The notes: generated by a model not told the origin, from the sequence alone. A stretch of DNA of 64,000 bases from Bacteroidota bacterium (GCA_022572355.1 JACZWC010000009.1:33868-97867), one strand, 5' to 3'. Numbered from the stretch's first letter, positions 19,301 to 29,009 are shown. Numbers and translations: made by a program.

Positions 19301-20536
19301 AGGTGCATAAAAATTTATTGAAGAACCATTGTAAAAGGCGTTGCACGTTCCCGAAACATCGACGTTGGTAGTAAGGGAGAAATCCATTCCGGTGAAGGTG
19401 GGAATCTCCTGCTTAACAAAATCATGAATAACATTCACGTGGTAGAATGCTGTGAGCTCTTTGATGTTGGCATCATTGTCAAACGTCTCTGCATTGGGCC
19501 CTGCGGCTAAGGCAGTAGTAAATGAGGGTGTAATGTTGTTAGTTTCAACATCCGCCCATAACCCATCCAGAAAAAATTGTCCATTGGTTGCTGTGGTAAT
19601 ACCAGTGGTAAGGTGACCGTTTGAATCTGTATAATAATTAACGTTGTTTATTCTGATCCTCATATTCGCCAGCAGGCCTGTCGCGGTGGGATTATACGAA
19701 TAAGTTGGATAGATGGTAGCCGTGACGTCTACTTCCATCGGAGCTGGAGGAGGAGGCGCTGGTGGCGCATGAAATTTCACCTGATTATCCCTGTACAATA
19801 CCTCTCCATTCTCCGCATCAACCCATGTCCTGTAAGAAGAAGGTATGTCGCCTCCAATTGCTTCTACCATGACCTCATAAACCAAATGGTATTTGTATTT
19901 TCGAAATTCAGGTATGGGCAAAACGAACAAATCCACATTCACCTCAGATGACAAAATAGTTTCATCAATTCCAACCTGGGCTGCAGCCAATGCTTGCTGA
20001 GGACTCAACGTAGGATTAATACTGATATTAATATTATCGTAAACGTCTGCACCAAACATAACCACACGACGATCCTTGGTCATTTTTATAACCAACCTGC
20101 TAAACAGAACTTTAACGCCATTATAACTCTGCCCGTAGTTGATATAGCAATGTTTTGGTGACAAGCTCTTTCCAGAGACATATAGATCTTCCACTGGAAT
20201 ATTAAACAGCCCAAGCTCATTGGTAATAAAGTTCGTGGCGCAGGACTCATAGGTCGATCCGGTTGTAGCAATTGACTTTCCGTATGCCCTGTGTGGTTTC
20301 TTGTTTTCTTCATTGTACTCAACGAGCCAGCCAACGTGTTTCATTGTGAATTGCTTCCAGGCTTTGCTATCACGTAGTTCCTTTTGATATTGCTCATTGG
20401 GCATTCGAGTATTGTATTTGATGAAGGTCTTTTCAATATCACCTTCATTGGTCTTTACATCGCCTCCAGCAAAAACAGATAATGAAAAACATGTTGTACA
20501 GAGCAGCAGGCAAAGAGCATAGATTTTTGAATTCAT
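16376..20536 (-). CDS. M36 (fungalysin)-like metallopeptidase with SprB repeats and T9SS type A domain
   Basis: A 1386-residue protein counted from the ATG at 20536, which places a signal peptide (MNSKIYALCLLLCTTCFSLS) at the start; the frame extends 31 residues upstream. A propeptide with FTP/PepSY-like features (about 60-260; GQSYNGVKVLFSRLVIKM) precedes the catalytic domain, in which HEYAHGIND (H428) and NGAMGEAYGDL give HExxH plus downstream Glu. After a jelly-roll-like region come five SprB repeats (~910-1290; SCNGLTDGQATASGVGGTSPY type) and a T9SS type A domain (ISVYPNPSAFEFFIEI). It should be a surface or secreted protease tethered via repeats. Confidence 0.88.
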   Translation of the reverse strand: MNSKIYALCLLLCTTCFSLSVFAGGDVKTNEGDIEKTFIKYNTRMPNEQYQKELRDSKAWKQFTMKHVGWLVEYNEENKKPHRAYGKSIATTGSTYESCATNFITNELGLFNIPVEDLYVSGKSLSPKHCYINYGQSYNGVKVLFSRLVIKMTKDRRVVMFGADVYDNINISINPTLSPQQALAAAQVGIDETILSSEVNVDLFVLPIPEFRKYKYHLVYEVMVEAIGGDIPSSYRTWVDAENGEVLYRDNQVKFHAPPAPPPPAPMEVDVTATIYPTYSYNPTATGLLANMRIRINNVNYYTDSNGHLTTGITTATNGQFFLDGLWADVETNNITPSFTTALAAGPNAETFDNDANIKELTAFYHVNVIHDFVKQEIPTFTGMDFSLTTNVDVSGTCNAFYNGSSINFYAPGGGCLSYATVADVVYHEYAHGINDNFYQDQGSFFNNGAMGEAYGDLWAFAITLDPILGRGGNDSDPDDYIRRYDINPKVYPEDIVGEVHADGEILAGAWWDLYLLMGNMDTIMYLFADAYYGLQAVAANGNEGQAFRDVLLDVLQADDDDGNINNGTPNGSAICQAFGQHGITLVSNATLTHTIVTTWTPGTPADIDAILNLSNTTYLGDVKMFYKIDNGSWVTVIMTDLGGNNYTAVIPAQSPGAIISYYLGVTDNICGYLSSVIPIGAANPEANIPYYILVGYNLELTNDFDFNNFAGSWTYGFPMPIDSATTGMWVDEVPVGMIIDGYEFAPTSQHTPGGFVCAVTQLNTSSTGSAGEKDVDGGRSTLQSPVIDITGYLNPIVSYYRWFSNDPPTSANPGNDPWYVEVTDDGSTWVPVEFTYVSDNSWRRFTFRVSDYVNQTANFQMKFMVSDSILTSIGPPGCATSPFCGGSLVEAALDDVQIWSQQITGLTATITNTTNISCNGLTDGQATASGVGGTSPYTYAWNTSPVQNTATATGLGAGTYDCILTDAVGASDTVSVTITEPAAIVVTTTSTVDNCEASIASATATLSGGTGPFAYAWNDAMSQSTATASNLSAGTYTILITDAMGCTGTTTETVTSTPAVTAITSSASPSSCGAADGQAFVAAAGTSPYTYQWDDGMNQTNSSAINLVAGSYTVLVTDANGCTVTALEVISDPGAGTFTISSSTNIACFGGNEGSATADITGTAGPYTYSWDDPGAQTNATATGLIAATYVVTLVDGGGCLYVESIVITQPTAALSAGTPVVTNVSVFGGTDGLAAVFPSGGTTPYTYAWNTTPVQNTAVATGLSAGIYTIDLIDANGCTSSAIATITEPAGVGINTNEDMVGISVYPNPSAFEFFIEIALKEKSDLLIRMTNTVGQTVYSEQKSGMQAGEHKLTINTSDISSGIYLLSITASDRIYYEKVVLSR

Positions 20537-20713
20537 GGTTTGGCGTTTTTTATTTGGGAAAGATTCGGTTTCTTGATATAAAATACTGTCAATTTTCCCA
20601 CAAGTTACGAATTCATTGGTCGAATTCAAAACAGGAACTACCTATTTCAGAGGGAAAAACACAGAAAACGAATCATTCGCACGCTGGCAAGTATCGTTTT
20701 CTGTTCTGATCTA

Positions 20714-23587
20714 TTATTTGATGACTACCAACTTTTTTACGGTCACTGAACTGCCGGCAGAGATCATCACAAAATAGGTGCCGGGTGCATAATCATCGGT
20801 AGCCAGTGTGTAACGCATGCTAGAGGAGTTGACTTTATCCGCAATCATGACCTGGCCCTGAACATTGGATACCACGATATTCAGATCTTCACTGATTACA
20901 TCAGATGTTATTGAGATGTAAGCATTCCCAGTTGTAGGGTTGGGATACAGACTCATTTCAAGTTCAGCAGTTACCTCCTCATCTATGTCAGAAATCTTGA
21001 GGTTATCCACGATATTAACGCTGTAATCTTCTACTTCTCCATAGTTAAAGGTTTCACATGATGTTGAAGCACCATTGTACTTCATGCTAACACGCATGGT
21101 GGTCGTACCAAGTGTAGCGCCGTTGGGTAAGTCGATAGAGCCCGAAACCGTAGAACTCGACATTCCACCCTGGTCATAAACCAATTCTCCGACATCTTCA
21201 AAGTCTCCATTTTGATTCAGGTCAATCCAAATCTTCCAGTATTCATTGTATACAGTAGAGGCAAAACCTGGTGTTAACGATATATTATATATTACGTTGA
21301 TATCCAGATTCGTTGTGATGGAAGTATTGTCTGCATATCCGCCGTCAGAGCCTGACGTGTTACTAATTCCCCCTATAACCACACCTGCGATCCACTCATA
21401 GCTGGCATCGCTACCGGCGCTGCTACAGTAGTTAAGTACAGGTGCAGCAGCAACAATAGATACTGTATAGTCCTCAACCTCTCCATAACTAAACGTCTCA
21501 CATGATGTGGGACTGCCATTGTACTTCATGCTTACACGCATTCTTGTTTCTCCCAAAGGCGCGTTCGGTGGAATTGTAATTGTTCCTGAAACCGTTGAAC
21601 TGGACGCAGAGGGGTTGAAGATCATTTCTCCGGCATCTATAAAGTCGCCATCCTGATTGAGGTCAATCCATATTCTCCAATACTCAGTGTAACTCTGAGA
21701 TGCAAATCCAGGGACCAGCGTAACATCATAGGTGCCACTTTGCTCCAATGTTGTTGACAAATTAGAGAAATCAGCATAACCACCGTTTTCACCCGTGGTA
21801 TTGGTGAGATCTCCAACAGATACAGACGCTATCCACTCATAGCCAACTTCCTTTCCGTTGCTATTACAATAAGTCACCGTAGTATTTCCCAAAGTTGTAA
21901 AATTTCCAGAAGAGGAGAACACGCTTGTATTGGACTGTGTGCATATGCTCTTTACTTGAAACTCGTAATCTGTGGCACTGGTCATACCGGTAATATTCAT
22001 CGAAGTACTGCTGGCTGAAAAATCGTTCCAGGATGAACTGCTAACCGCTTTGATACGTACATTATAAGAAATAGCAGTAGTGGAATTCCAGTTTAAGGTA
22101 GCGCTACTTGTTGTAATTATTGATGCGTTGAGTCCACTGGGGATAGGACATACTGGTATCAAGTTAACCGTATAATCCTCTACCTCTCCATATGCGAAAG
22201 TTTCGCAAGCCGAAGTTTGAGCAGCATTGTATTTCATAGAGACCCTCATGCGCGTTGCTCCGGCTAAAGCAGCGCTCGAAACAAGGAAGGATCCGGTAAC
22301 GGTAGTGCTCGATAGGCTTCCAGCATCGTATACCAACTCTCCTGCATCAGAAAAGTCATCATCCTGGTTGTAGTCTATCCAAATCTTCCAGTACTCATTA
22401 TAGGTCGTAGAAGCAAATCCTGGCTTCAGAGATACATTGTAAGTATCACCCTGAACAAGATCAGTTGAAATGCTGGTAAAATCGGCATAGCCTCCATCAG
22501 CTCCACTATTCTTATATATAGAACCGATCTTCACCCAGTCGATCCATTCGTAAGTGGCGTCATTACCTTTAGATATGCAATAGGCTGATACATTGCCAAC
22601 CGGGGTGCATCCCAAAGAGTTCTTTAAACTGGCCCTAAAACCACCATTTCCAAAAAGTGCATTCATTCTGGAAGACTGTCCTGCAGAGAACATGTTCATA
22701 CAAGCATCGTAGGTATAGTCCATATAATTCATAAACATATCGCTGCTATTTCCGCAAGTTGGACTTGGAAATGAAGGACATCCGGCATTGTCTTCCTTTT
22801 GTGTTGGCGTATCGCTAACGTAATCATTACCACAGTAAGAGCCGCCCCAAATATGACGCAAGTTCAACCAGTGGCCGACCTCATGAGTAGCAGTTCTTCC
22901 TTTATTAAATGGGTATTGTGCGCTTCCGCCACTTCCAAAATAGCGATAACTTATTACCACTCCATCAGTTGCAGCGGCACCTCCCGGGAATTGCGCGTAT
23001 CCCAAAATATTTCCGCTGAGATTACATACCCAAAGATTTAAATAGTCGTTGGCTGGCCAGGCATTTTTTCCGCCGTAGTTACTGTACTTAACATAATTAT
23101 TGGTCGAAAATGATGAGGTGGAAGTTTGAGTACGTGTAATTCCTGTGGATGCATTGCCATTGGGATCACGGACCGCCAGACAAAACTCAATTTGTGCATC
23201 CGCTGCCACACCAGAAAAGAAAGAAGGTGTGTTTGACGCATCGGCGTTTGATCTTCTGAAGTCCTGGGTTAGCACATTTAATTGTGACTGAATTTGAGCA
23301 GCACTAATGTTTTGCGCATTGGTTGCATAAACCACATGAACAACAACGGGAATGGTTATCACAACTTGAGCTCGGCCCGCATTGGCCACAATCCATTGAT
23401 TAGTGTGGGTCTCAATGCGTTCCATTTTTTCCTCCAAATTGGGGTCATTTTGGGTCAAAAAGGTCAAATTCTCATTTGTACCACAATTTCGAGTCTCTTG
23501 GGAAAAGCTTATTGCGGGAACCATCATTATAACCGCAAATAATTTTAGAGAGTTTAGAGTATTCATAATTATATTTTGTTTATTCAT
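20714..23587 (-). CDS. M43 (pappalysin-like) metalloprotease with three GEVED domains, FN3 and T9SS type A domain
   Basis: A 957-residue secreted protein. The signal peptide is near MNTLNSLKLFAVIMMVPA, so an ATG at 23566 is an alternative start. Catalytic motif HEVGHWLNLRHIW (H235) and the Met-turn region MNYMDYTYDACMNMFSAGQ identify a pappalysin-like M43 protease. Three GEVED modules end in GEVEDYTVNL, GEVEDYTVSI and GEVEDYSVNI (about 465, 709, 852), the first followed by a fibronectin III domain. The C-terminus MSLYPNPTTGNAYISI is T9SS type A. A 21-22-bp direct-repeat array overlaps its start and upstream region. Confidence 0.9.
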   Translation of the reverse strand: MNKQNIIMNTLNSLKLFAVIMMVPAISFSQETRNCGTNENLTFLTQNDPNLEEKMERIETHTNQWIVANAGRAQVVITIPVVVHVVYATNAQNISAAQIQSQLNVLTQDFRRSNADASNTPSFFSGVAADAQIEFCLAVRDPNGNASTGITRTQTSTSSFSTNNYVKYSNYGGKNAWPANDYLNLWVCNLSGNILGYAQFPGGAAATDGVVISYRYFGSGGSAQYPFNKGRTATHEVGHWLNLRHIWGGSYCGNDYVSDTPTQKEDNAGCPSFPSPTCGNSSDMFMNYMDYTYDACMNMFSAGQSSRMNALFGNGGFRASLKNSLGCTPVGNVSAYCISKGNDATYEWIDWVKIGSIYKNSGADGGYADFTSISTDLVQGDTYNVSLKPGFASTTYNEYWKIWIDYNQDDDFSDAGELVYDAGSLSSTTVTGSFLVSSAALAGATRMRVSMKYNAAQTSACETFAYGEVEDYTVNLIPVCPIPSGLNASIITTSSATLNWNSTTAISYNVRIKAVSSSSWNDFSASSTSMNITGMTSATDYEFQVKSICTQSNTSVFSSSGNFTTLGNTTVTYCNSNGKEVGYEWIASVSVGDLTNTTGENGGYADFSNLSTTLEQSGTYDVTLVPGFASQSYTEYWRIWIDLNQDGDFIDAGEMIFNPSASSSTVSGTITIPPNAPLGETRMRVSMKYNGSPTSCETFSYGEVEDYTVSIVAAAPVLNYCSSAGSDASYEWIAGVVIGGISNTSGSDGGYADNTSITTNLDINVIYNISLTPGFASTVYNEYWKIWIDLNQNGDFEDVGELVYDQGGMSSSTVSGSIDLPNGATLGTTTMRVSMKYNGASTSCETFNYGEVEDYSVNIVDNLKISDIDEEVTAELEMSLYPNPTTGNAYISITSDVISEDLNIVVSNVQGQVMIADKVNSSSMRYTLATDDYAPGTYFVMISAGSSVTVKKLVVIK

Positions 23588-23679
23588 CGATTGACAGAAT
23601 ATTATTCATCTATCAATTAGCATTGTTCGTCTAAACATAACAATATTTCGTCGACAAACAAAGCTTTTTCGTCGATAAA
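23583..23679. repeat. Five direct repeats at 21-22-bp pitch (possible operator array)
   Basis: TTC(A/G)TC(G/T)A starts at 23583, 23605, 23626, 23647 and 23668, giving spacings of 22, 21, 21 and 21 bp. The longer forms are TTCATCGATTGA, TTCATCTATCAA, TTCGTCTAAACA, TTCGTCGACAAA and TTCGTCGATAAA. The first overlaps the M43 protease start codon. Two helical turns per repeat puts all sites on one face of the DNA. No gene lies in 23588-23851 between the divergent genes. Confidence 0.75.
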
Positions 23680-23851
23680 TTATTAACAATTGTATGGCCA
23701 CCTCATGAAAAAATATCTACGCCAAGTTTCCAATTGATTTTCCAAAGTCGACACATAATCTAACCCTTGCCCAATTTTTGGCTTGCTCAAATAATCCATA
23801 TCTTACGGACATTCTCACTTACTAAAGTGGTCAATCAAAGCAACACGGGAT

Positions 23852-25774
23852 ATGTTAGAATACAAGGAGATACTCATCTTCCTGGCAGGTTTTGTCGTTA
23901 TAGCTATCGCGTCCAACCAAATTGCGAAAGTGTTGACCAAAACCCACCTTCCCCTCATAACCGGTTTGCTATTGACCGGAATCATAGCCGGACCATTTGC
24001 GCTTAAGCTAATTCCCGACACTGCACCTGAAAAGCTATTCTTTGTAAACGAGTTCGCCCTGGCATTCATCGCTTTTGCGGCGGCGGCGGAATTGTATCTA
24101 AAGGAACTGAGGAGCCGATTCAGGAGCATTACATGGATGACAGTCGGTCAGCTAGCAGTGACCTTTCTATGCAGTTCCGCGGCTATCTACTATCTGGCCG
24201 ATAGAATTCCTTTTATGCATGACATGGACACGAAAATAAAAATATCGGTATCCATACTTGCGGGGACGATTTTTGTTGCACGGTCTCCAGCCTCGGCAAT
24301 TGCCGTGATCAATGAGATGCGTGCCAAAGGCCCCTTCACACAAACAGCTTTGGGCGTAACTGTCGTAATAGACTTTCTGGTGATCATGCTCTTTGCCGTG
24401 AGTTTTTCCATAGCCCAGGCGTTAGTTCACGGCGTAAGCTTCGATCAGAATTTTATCTTACTTCTGTTTTTTGAACTGGTAATCGCCTTTTTAGCCGGAT
24501 ATCTGCTCGGCAAGCTGCTTGCCACAGTACTCGCGGTTAGAATTGGAACCATTGCGAAAACAGCACTAATCCTGATATTCGGTTACGGCGTCTATTGGAC
24601 CTCTGGTTATGTAAGAGAATGGAGTATTGCTACTCTTGGTATGGAAGTCTATATCGAACCGCTGATCACCTGTATTATCGGTAGCTTTTTTGTAGCCAAC
24701 TACACCAAACATCGGCCAGAATTCACAAAGATACTCAAGGACGCCGGTCCTGTTATATATGTAATATTTTTTACGCTTACCGGTGCTTCCCTTTCCATCG
24801 ATATCTTACTTAGGGTGTGGTCGGTAGCACTGTTTCTTTTTGGAGTGAGGTTATTTTCCCTAATAGTAGGTTCATTCGCCGGTGGTGCGCTTGGAGGAGA
24901 GAATTGGAAATTTATACGTATATCGTGGATGCCATACGTGACGCAAGCGGGAGTAAGCCTGGGGTTAGCTACTGTAGTCGCCTCTTCTTTTACAGGATGG
25001 GGACAGGAGTTTGCCACCATTATCATTGCGGTCATTGTTCTCAATCAATTGATAGGGCCGGCATTGTTCAAATGGTCAATAACCCTGATCGGAGAAAGCC
25101 ATGTAAAAGCGGACACTCCCGAATTTGATGATAACAGAAATGCGGTAATATTTGGGCTGGAGGGTCAATCCTTTGCCCTGGCCAGACAACTAAAAGACCA
25201 TGGATGGGATGTGGTGATCGCCTCGAGAAAGGGAATAATTGAAGAAGATGAGCTGGATGTAGACATCAGGCCAATATCAGCTTTAACCCTCGATGAGATG
25301 AAGAGGATTGGCGCCGACAGTGCGGAAGCTATCATTGTCATGCTCTCCGATAAAGAGAATTATGAAATATGCGAAATAGCTTACGAACATTTTGGAACAA
25401 AGGACTTAGTTGTCAGGCTGAACGACCGGGCTAACTTCGACAGGTTCCATGCCCTGGGTGCATTGATAGTTGAGCCATCTACGGCCATTGTAAGTCTTAT
25501 GGACCACCTGGTAAGATCGCCTCAGGCTGCTTCGCTATTATTGGGTATGGATGAAAGTCAGGATACAGTCGACCTGGAAATACTCAACCCTAATATTCAC
25601 GGCATCTCCCTGCGGGATTTAAGACTGCCCTCAGACATACTGATTCTCGCCATCACCAGAGGAGGGCAGAGCGTGATCACACACGGATACACCCGTTTGC
25701 GCCTCAACGATATTGTCACCGTAGTCGGCTCGATAGAGAGTATTGAGAATGTGGAACTGCGGCTTCGGGAGTAG
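23852..25774 (+). CDS. CPA2-type cation:proton antiporter with TrkA-N and TrkA-C domains
   Basis: A 640-residue protein. Residues 1-400 form a Na+/H+-exchanger-like domain of about 12-13 helices (THLPLITGLLLTGIIAGP at the start). From about residue 430 the Rossmann start NAVIFGLEGQSFALARQL begins a TrkA-N (RCK) domain, then a TrkA-C domain (LEILNPNIHGISLRDLRLP). This is the KefB/KefC-like layout in which nucleotide binding gates K+ or Na+ efflux against protons. The ion is not decidable here. It converges with the M28 gene, their stops being one base apart. Confidence 0.85.
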   Translation: MLEYKEILIFLAGFVVIAIASNQIAKVLTKTHLPLITGLLLTGIIAGPFALKLIPDTAPEKLFFVNEFALAFIAFAAAAELYLKELRSRFRSITWMTVGQLAVTFLCSSAAIYYLADRIPFMHDMDTKIKISVSILAGTIFVARSPASAIAVINEMRAKGPFTQTALGVTVVIDFLVIMLFAVSFSIAQALVHGVSFDQNFILLLFFELVIAFLAGYLLGKLLATVLAVRIGTIAKTALILIFGYGVYWTSGYVREWSIATLGMEVYIEPLITCIIGSFFVANYTKHRPEFTKILKDAGPVIYVIFFTLTGASLSIDILLRVWSVALFLFGVRLFSLIVGSFAGGALGGENWKFIRISWMPYVTQAGVSLGLATVVASSFTGWGQEFATIIIAVIVLNQLIGPALFKWSITLIGESHVKADTPEFDDNRNAVIFGLEGQSFALARQLKDHGWDVVIASRKGIIEEDELDVDIRPISALTLDEMKRIGADSAEAIIVMLSDKENYEICEIAYEHFGTKDLVVRLNDRANFDRFHALGALIVEPSTAIVSLMDHLVRSPQAASLLLGMDESQDTVDLEILNPNIHGISLRDLRLPSDILILAITRGGQSVITHGYTRLRLNDIVTVVGSIESIENVELRLRE

Positions 25775-25775
25775 A

Positions 25776-27152
25776 TTATAGCCCGTATTCAGACAAAAGA
25801 TAAACCAAGACTGCTATCGTCGCAGCGCCCAATTCCAACTCCCGCTTATTCACTTTGTCAAAAGTATCGTTGTTGGAATGATGCAGGTCAAAATAGCGTT
25901 GGGTATCGGGCCTAAAGCCTATTAATACAGTTCCCTGATCTTTCAGCTTGTTGATATCAGCACCTCCCCATCCCTTTTCTATTTGATATACATTGTAATC
26001 CCTGAAGATCGGCAGCCATGCCTGAATCTTTCGTAATGTATCACCTCCATTAACAATTCCGAACCCCCGTGGAGTGAACACACCGGCATCTGATTCAATC
26101 GCAGCAATGTGCTTCTCACCATTCGCTTTAGCCTGGGCAGCGTATTCAGTTGCTCCTCTCATGCCATTTTCCTCATTCATGAACATGACTGCCCTCAGTG
26201 TTCTCTTTGGTACAATCCCCAACGCTTTGAACAGCCGTAGTACTTCTATAGACTGCACACAACCGCCACCATCATCATGGGCGCCATGACCAACATCCCA
26301 GGAATCGAGATGTCCGCCTACCAGTATGATCTCATCCGGAAACTCGCTGCCTGTAATCTCTCCAATTACGTTATAAGACATTACGTCCGGCAATGTTTCA
26401 CAATGCAATTCCAGGTGAAACTGAACCCCAGGATCATCCTTCAATAAAGAGCTGAGCAAATTTGCCGCATTGGTACTTATGGCTGCTGTAGGAATTTTCG
26501 TACCAACGGAATCATATCCCATGCTCCCGGTGTGTGGAACATCATCGTGCAAGGTAGTCATGGATCGGACTATCGCTGCAACAGCTCCATATCTGGCTGC
26601 GTATTTGGCACCGTCATGACGCTGGTCTACCGCGCCGCCATATGCCGATCCCGTGCTTATCAATGTTGGATCCAATGGGCGATTGTAAAAGACGATTTTT
26701 CCTTGAATAGCCTTCTTGCCCAATTTCTCCAGCTCTTCAAAATTTTGTACCTCAACCACATTGGCTGTAATGCCTCCGGGAGGAGTTGCAATAGATCCAC
26801 CCAAAGCCAATGCGGGAACTTCCAGACTTCCAATCGCCTTCGAATTAACAATAACAGCATACTCTGATGCCCCACGGACCCAATGGGGCACCATCACCTC
26901 CTGCAGCGTTACCTTGTCAAAGCCATACTTCTCCATCTGCTGTTTGCTCCACTCCACCGCAGCCGCTGCCTGAGGAGATCCGCTCAGCCTACTGCCAATT
27001 CTCGTGCAGAGATACTCGAGCATTTCATAACTCTGGCCCTTTGTCAGCGCCTCTGTAAATATTTTCCTTGCAACGGCCGAATCACTTTCCTGCCCCATCA
27101 CCGTTGAGGAAACCAATAACGCCCATATTATAATTCTAATTCTCATGTTCAT
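25776..27152 (-). CDS. M28-family zinc metallopeptidase (carboxypeptidase Q-like)
   Basis: I start at ATG 27152 (MNMRIRIIIWALLVSSTVMG), a signal peptide; the longer frame begins with TTG. A 458-residue protein with a protease-associated-like insert and M28 metal ligands: GGHLDSWDVGHGAHDDGGG (His, Asp), MNEENGMRG (catalytic Glu and metal ligand), ESDAGVF, and a final HHSNNDTFDKV. Homologues release N-terminal amino acids or cleave dipeptides. It would be periplasmic or secreted; no T9SS domain is seen. The 27153-27344 gap shows no gene. Confidence 0.88.
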   Translation of the reverse strand: MNMRIRIIIWALLVSSTVMGQESDSAVARKIFTEALTKGQSYEMLEYLCTRIGSRLSGSPQAAAAVEWSKQQMEKYGFDKVTLQEVMVPHWVRGASEYAVIVNSKAIGSLEVPALALGGSIATPPGGITANVVEVQNFEELEKLGKKAIQGKIVFYNRPLDPTLISTGSAYGGAVDQRHDGAKYAARYGAVAAIVRSMTTLHDDVPHTGSMGYDSVGTKIPTAAISTNAANLLSSLLKDDPGVQFHLELHCETLPDVMSYNVIGEITGSEFPDEIILVGGHLDSWDVGHGAHDDGGGCVQSIEVLRLFKALGIVPKRTLRAVMFMNEENGMRGATEYAAQAKANGEKHIAAIESDAGVFTPRGFGIVNGGDTLRKIQAWLPIFRDYNVYQIEKGWGGADINKLKDQGTVLIGFRPDTQRYFDLHHSNNDTFDKVNKRELELGAATIAVLVYLLSEYGL

Positions 27153-27344
27153 TTCTATTGTTCCACATCTATTCAATTGCTAAAATATTACATTATTATG
27201 ACATTGAATTTTAGCGGTAAAAGCCATAACTGTACCACAGAATTATCACGGGAAATATCGCTTTGTAAGTTGTCTGTATCCTTGGAATTAATCTTGAAAA
27301 AGTGAGCGAATTACACGATAGCTCAATCTTATTCTATGCCTTCC

Positions 27345-29009
27345 TTATTTCTTAATAAAAAGAAACTGCCCACCTTCATCTCCCGTATTTTTAATCGACT
27401 GAAACTGGGGCGACTGATCAGAGTTATTGACTACCGGAATCTTGATGTCGTTGTACAACTGGCTGGCATCATAGTACTTGCTCTCATTATTGCGCAAGAT
27501 TTTCAAAAAGTAATAGGCAAAGACCGAGTGCCCATCCTTGCCACCGTCTAACACCGGTTCTATCCCACCCGAGGTAATTGCCTGACGTGACACCAACGCA
27601 TTCACCTTCTTATAATACTTATTGGTATCCTCAAAGGGCACGGAGATAGTCTCGCCCCTGAATATATCTCCACTAAAGCAGGCATCGGAAGCGAGCAGCG
27701 TATGATTTGACTTGATGCCACCCAAAAAGGTTTGAATGTCGGAATTGGATATAAAGCCATAGGTAGATTTTGTCTCCACGTCTGCAGGAATCCAGTAACC
27801 CTTGTTCAGCTCCTCTTTGAATTCACCATGGCCAGAGTAATAAATGAAAACATTGTCCTTATCTGTCACGTTGGCAACCAGCCATTCCAATGCCATGATG
27901 ATATTCCTCCCGGACGCATCTTCATTATAAAGTGTCTGGAACTGATCAAATTTATACTTAGTCCTTAAGAGTTCCTCAACTGCTTTGGCATCATTCACCG
28001 CATTTTTCAGGGGCTTCCACACTCCTTTATAACTATCAATTCCAATAATGAGAGCGAAATAATTTCCAATCTCCATGTCTGTTGTGCTTTTGGCAACATT
28101 AAGCCCCTTCAACGGATCACCACTTCCACGATACGACACAGAGGTATCCGCATCTGCCGATCCGGAAGTTCTGGTTCTTGTTGCCAACTCCTCCTGAATC
28201 AACAATACATTGTCATAATCTTTCCTATTGAATGCATCTCTATACATTTCTTTCAATTCAGAAGTATTGAAGAAAGAGAAGTCCAGGTCCGGTTTTTTCT
28301 TTGGCGTGGCTGCCTGCTTCTTGTCATGTTCCATAGATTTTTCTCGTTCCTCTACATATGCAAAGAAGTACTTTTCCTTCGCTTTCTCCGCAAAAGCCGG
28401 ATTGTTCTGCTTCACGCATTTGTAGATGCTTATCTTACAGGATTGTGATAAATTTTGAAGGCCGGCCATCTCCTTCGGCAGTGTAGTGAGAGGGTTCATT
28501 TTTACGGTGAGGATCTTCAGATCTTTCAACTCACCGAACTCTGGTGGCAAATAGTGTATTTGATTAAATGATAAATTGAACGCTTTCAGATGGGTGAGCG
28601 ATCCTATTTCAGGTGGGACAGTGGTAAGCTGATTAAAAGATACATTGAGATTTTTCAGATGAGTTAACTTACCAATCTCAGGGGGAAGGCTTGTTAGCTG
28701 ATTGAATGACACATCCAGCTCTTCCAGGTGTTTTAGATTACTGATCTCGGGGGGAAGACTCGTAAGGAAATTGTTGGATATATCGAGCCGCCTGAGATTT
28801 ATGAAGCGGCCTATTTCAGGAGGAAGCTCTGTTAAGTTTTTCATGCTTAAGTTGAGCACCGTGAAAATCTCGGGATTTTTCATCCCCTCCTTCAGGCTTC
28901 CACATTTCCGGCCTTCCTGAGCATGTACTGTAAAAAACAAAAATAATATGACTCCTATAGCCAGAAAACCTTTACGCACAGCGTGTGATATGTTGAAAGA
29001 ACTTTGCAT
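27345..29009 (-). CDS. Exported leucine-rich-repeat / caspase-like (C14) fusion protein
   Basis: I start at ATG 29009 (MQSSFNISHAVRKGFLAIG), giving 554 residues and a signal peptide ending near VHAQ; the open frame extends 22 residues upstream. About six LRRs (residues 45-190; LPPEIG.L.HLK.L.VSFNQLT) are followed by a charged linker (EKSMEHDKKQAATPKKK), then a caspase fold from about 305: YFALIIGIDSY, YYSGHGEF (His394) and LLASDACFSGD (Cys444) form the dyad. LRRs usually bind ligands, and caspase-like proteases cleave after specific Asp/Arg/Lys. Bacterial caspase-like proteins are often cytosolic; the signal peptide here argues for periplasm or surface. Confidence 0.88.
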   Translation of the reverse strand: MQSSFNISHAVRKGFLAIGVILFLFFTVHAQEGRKCGSLKEGMKNPEIFTVLNLSMKNLTELPPEIGRFINLRRLDISNNFLTSLPPEISNLKHLEELDVSFNQLTSLPPEIGKLTHLKNLNVSFNQLTTVPPEIGSLTHLKAFNLSFNQIHYLPPEFGELKDLKILTVKMNPLTTLPKEMAGLQNLSQSCKISIYKCVKQNNPAFAEKAKEKYFFAYVEEREKSMEHDKKQAATPKKKPDLDFSFFNTSELKEMYRDAFNRKDYDNVLLIQEELATRTRTSGSADADTSVSYRGSGDPLKGLNVAKSTTDMEIGNYFALIIGIDSYKGVWKPLKNAVNDAKAVEELLRTKYKFDQFQTLYNEDASGRNIIMALEWLVANVTDKDNVFIYYSGHGEFKEELNKGYWIPADVETKSTYGFISNSDIQTFLGGIKSNHTLLASDACFSGDIFRGETISVPFEDTNKYYKKVNALVSRQAITSGGIEPVLDGGKDGHSVFAYYFLKILRNNESKYYDASQLYNDIKIPVVNNSDQSPQFQSIKNTGDEGGQFLFIKK

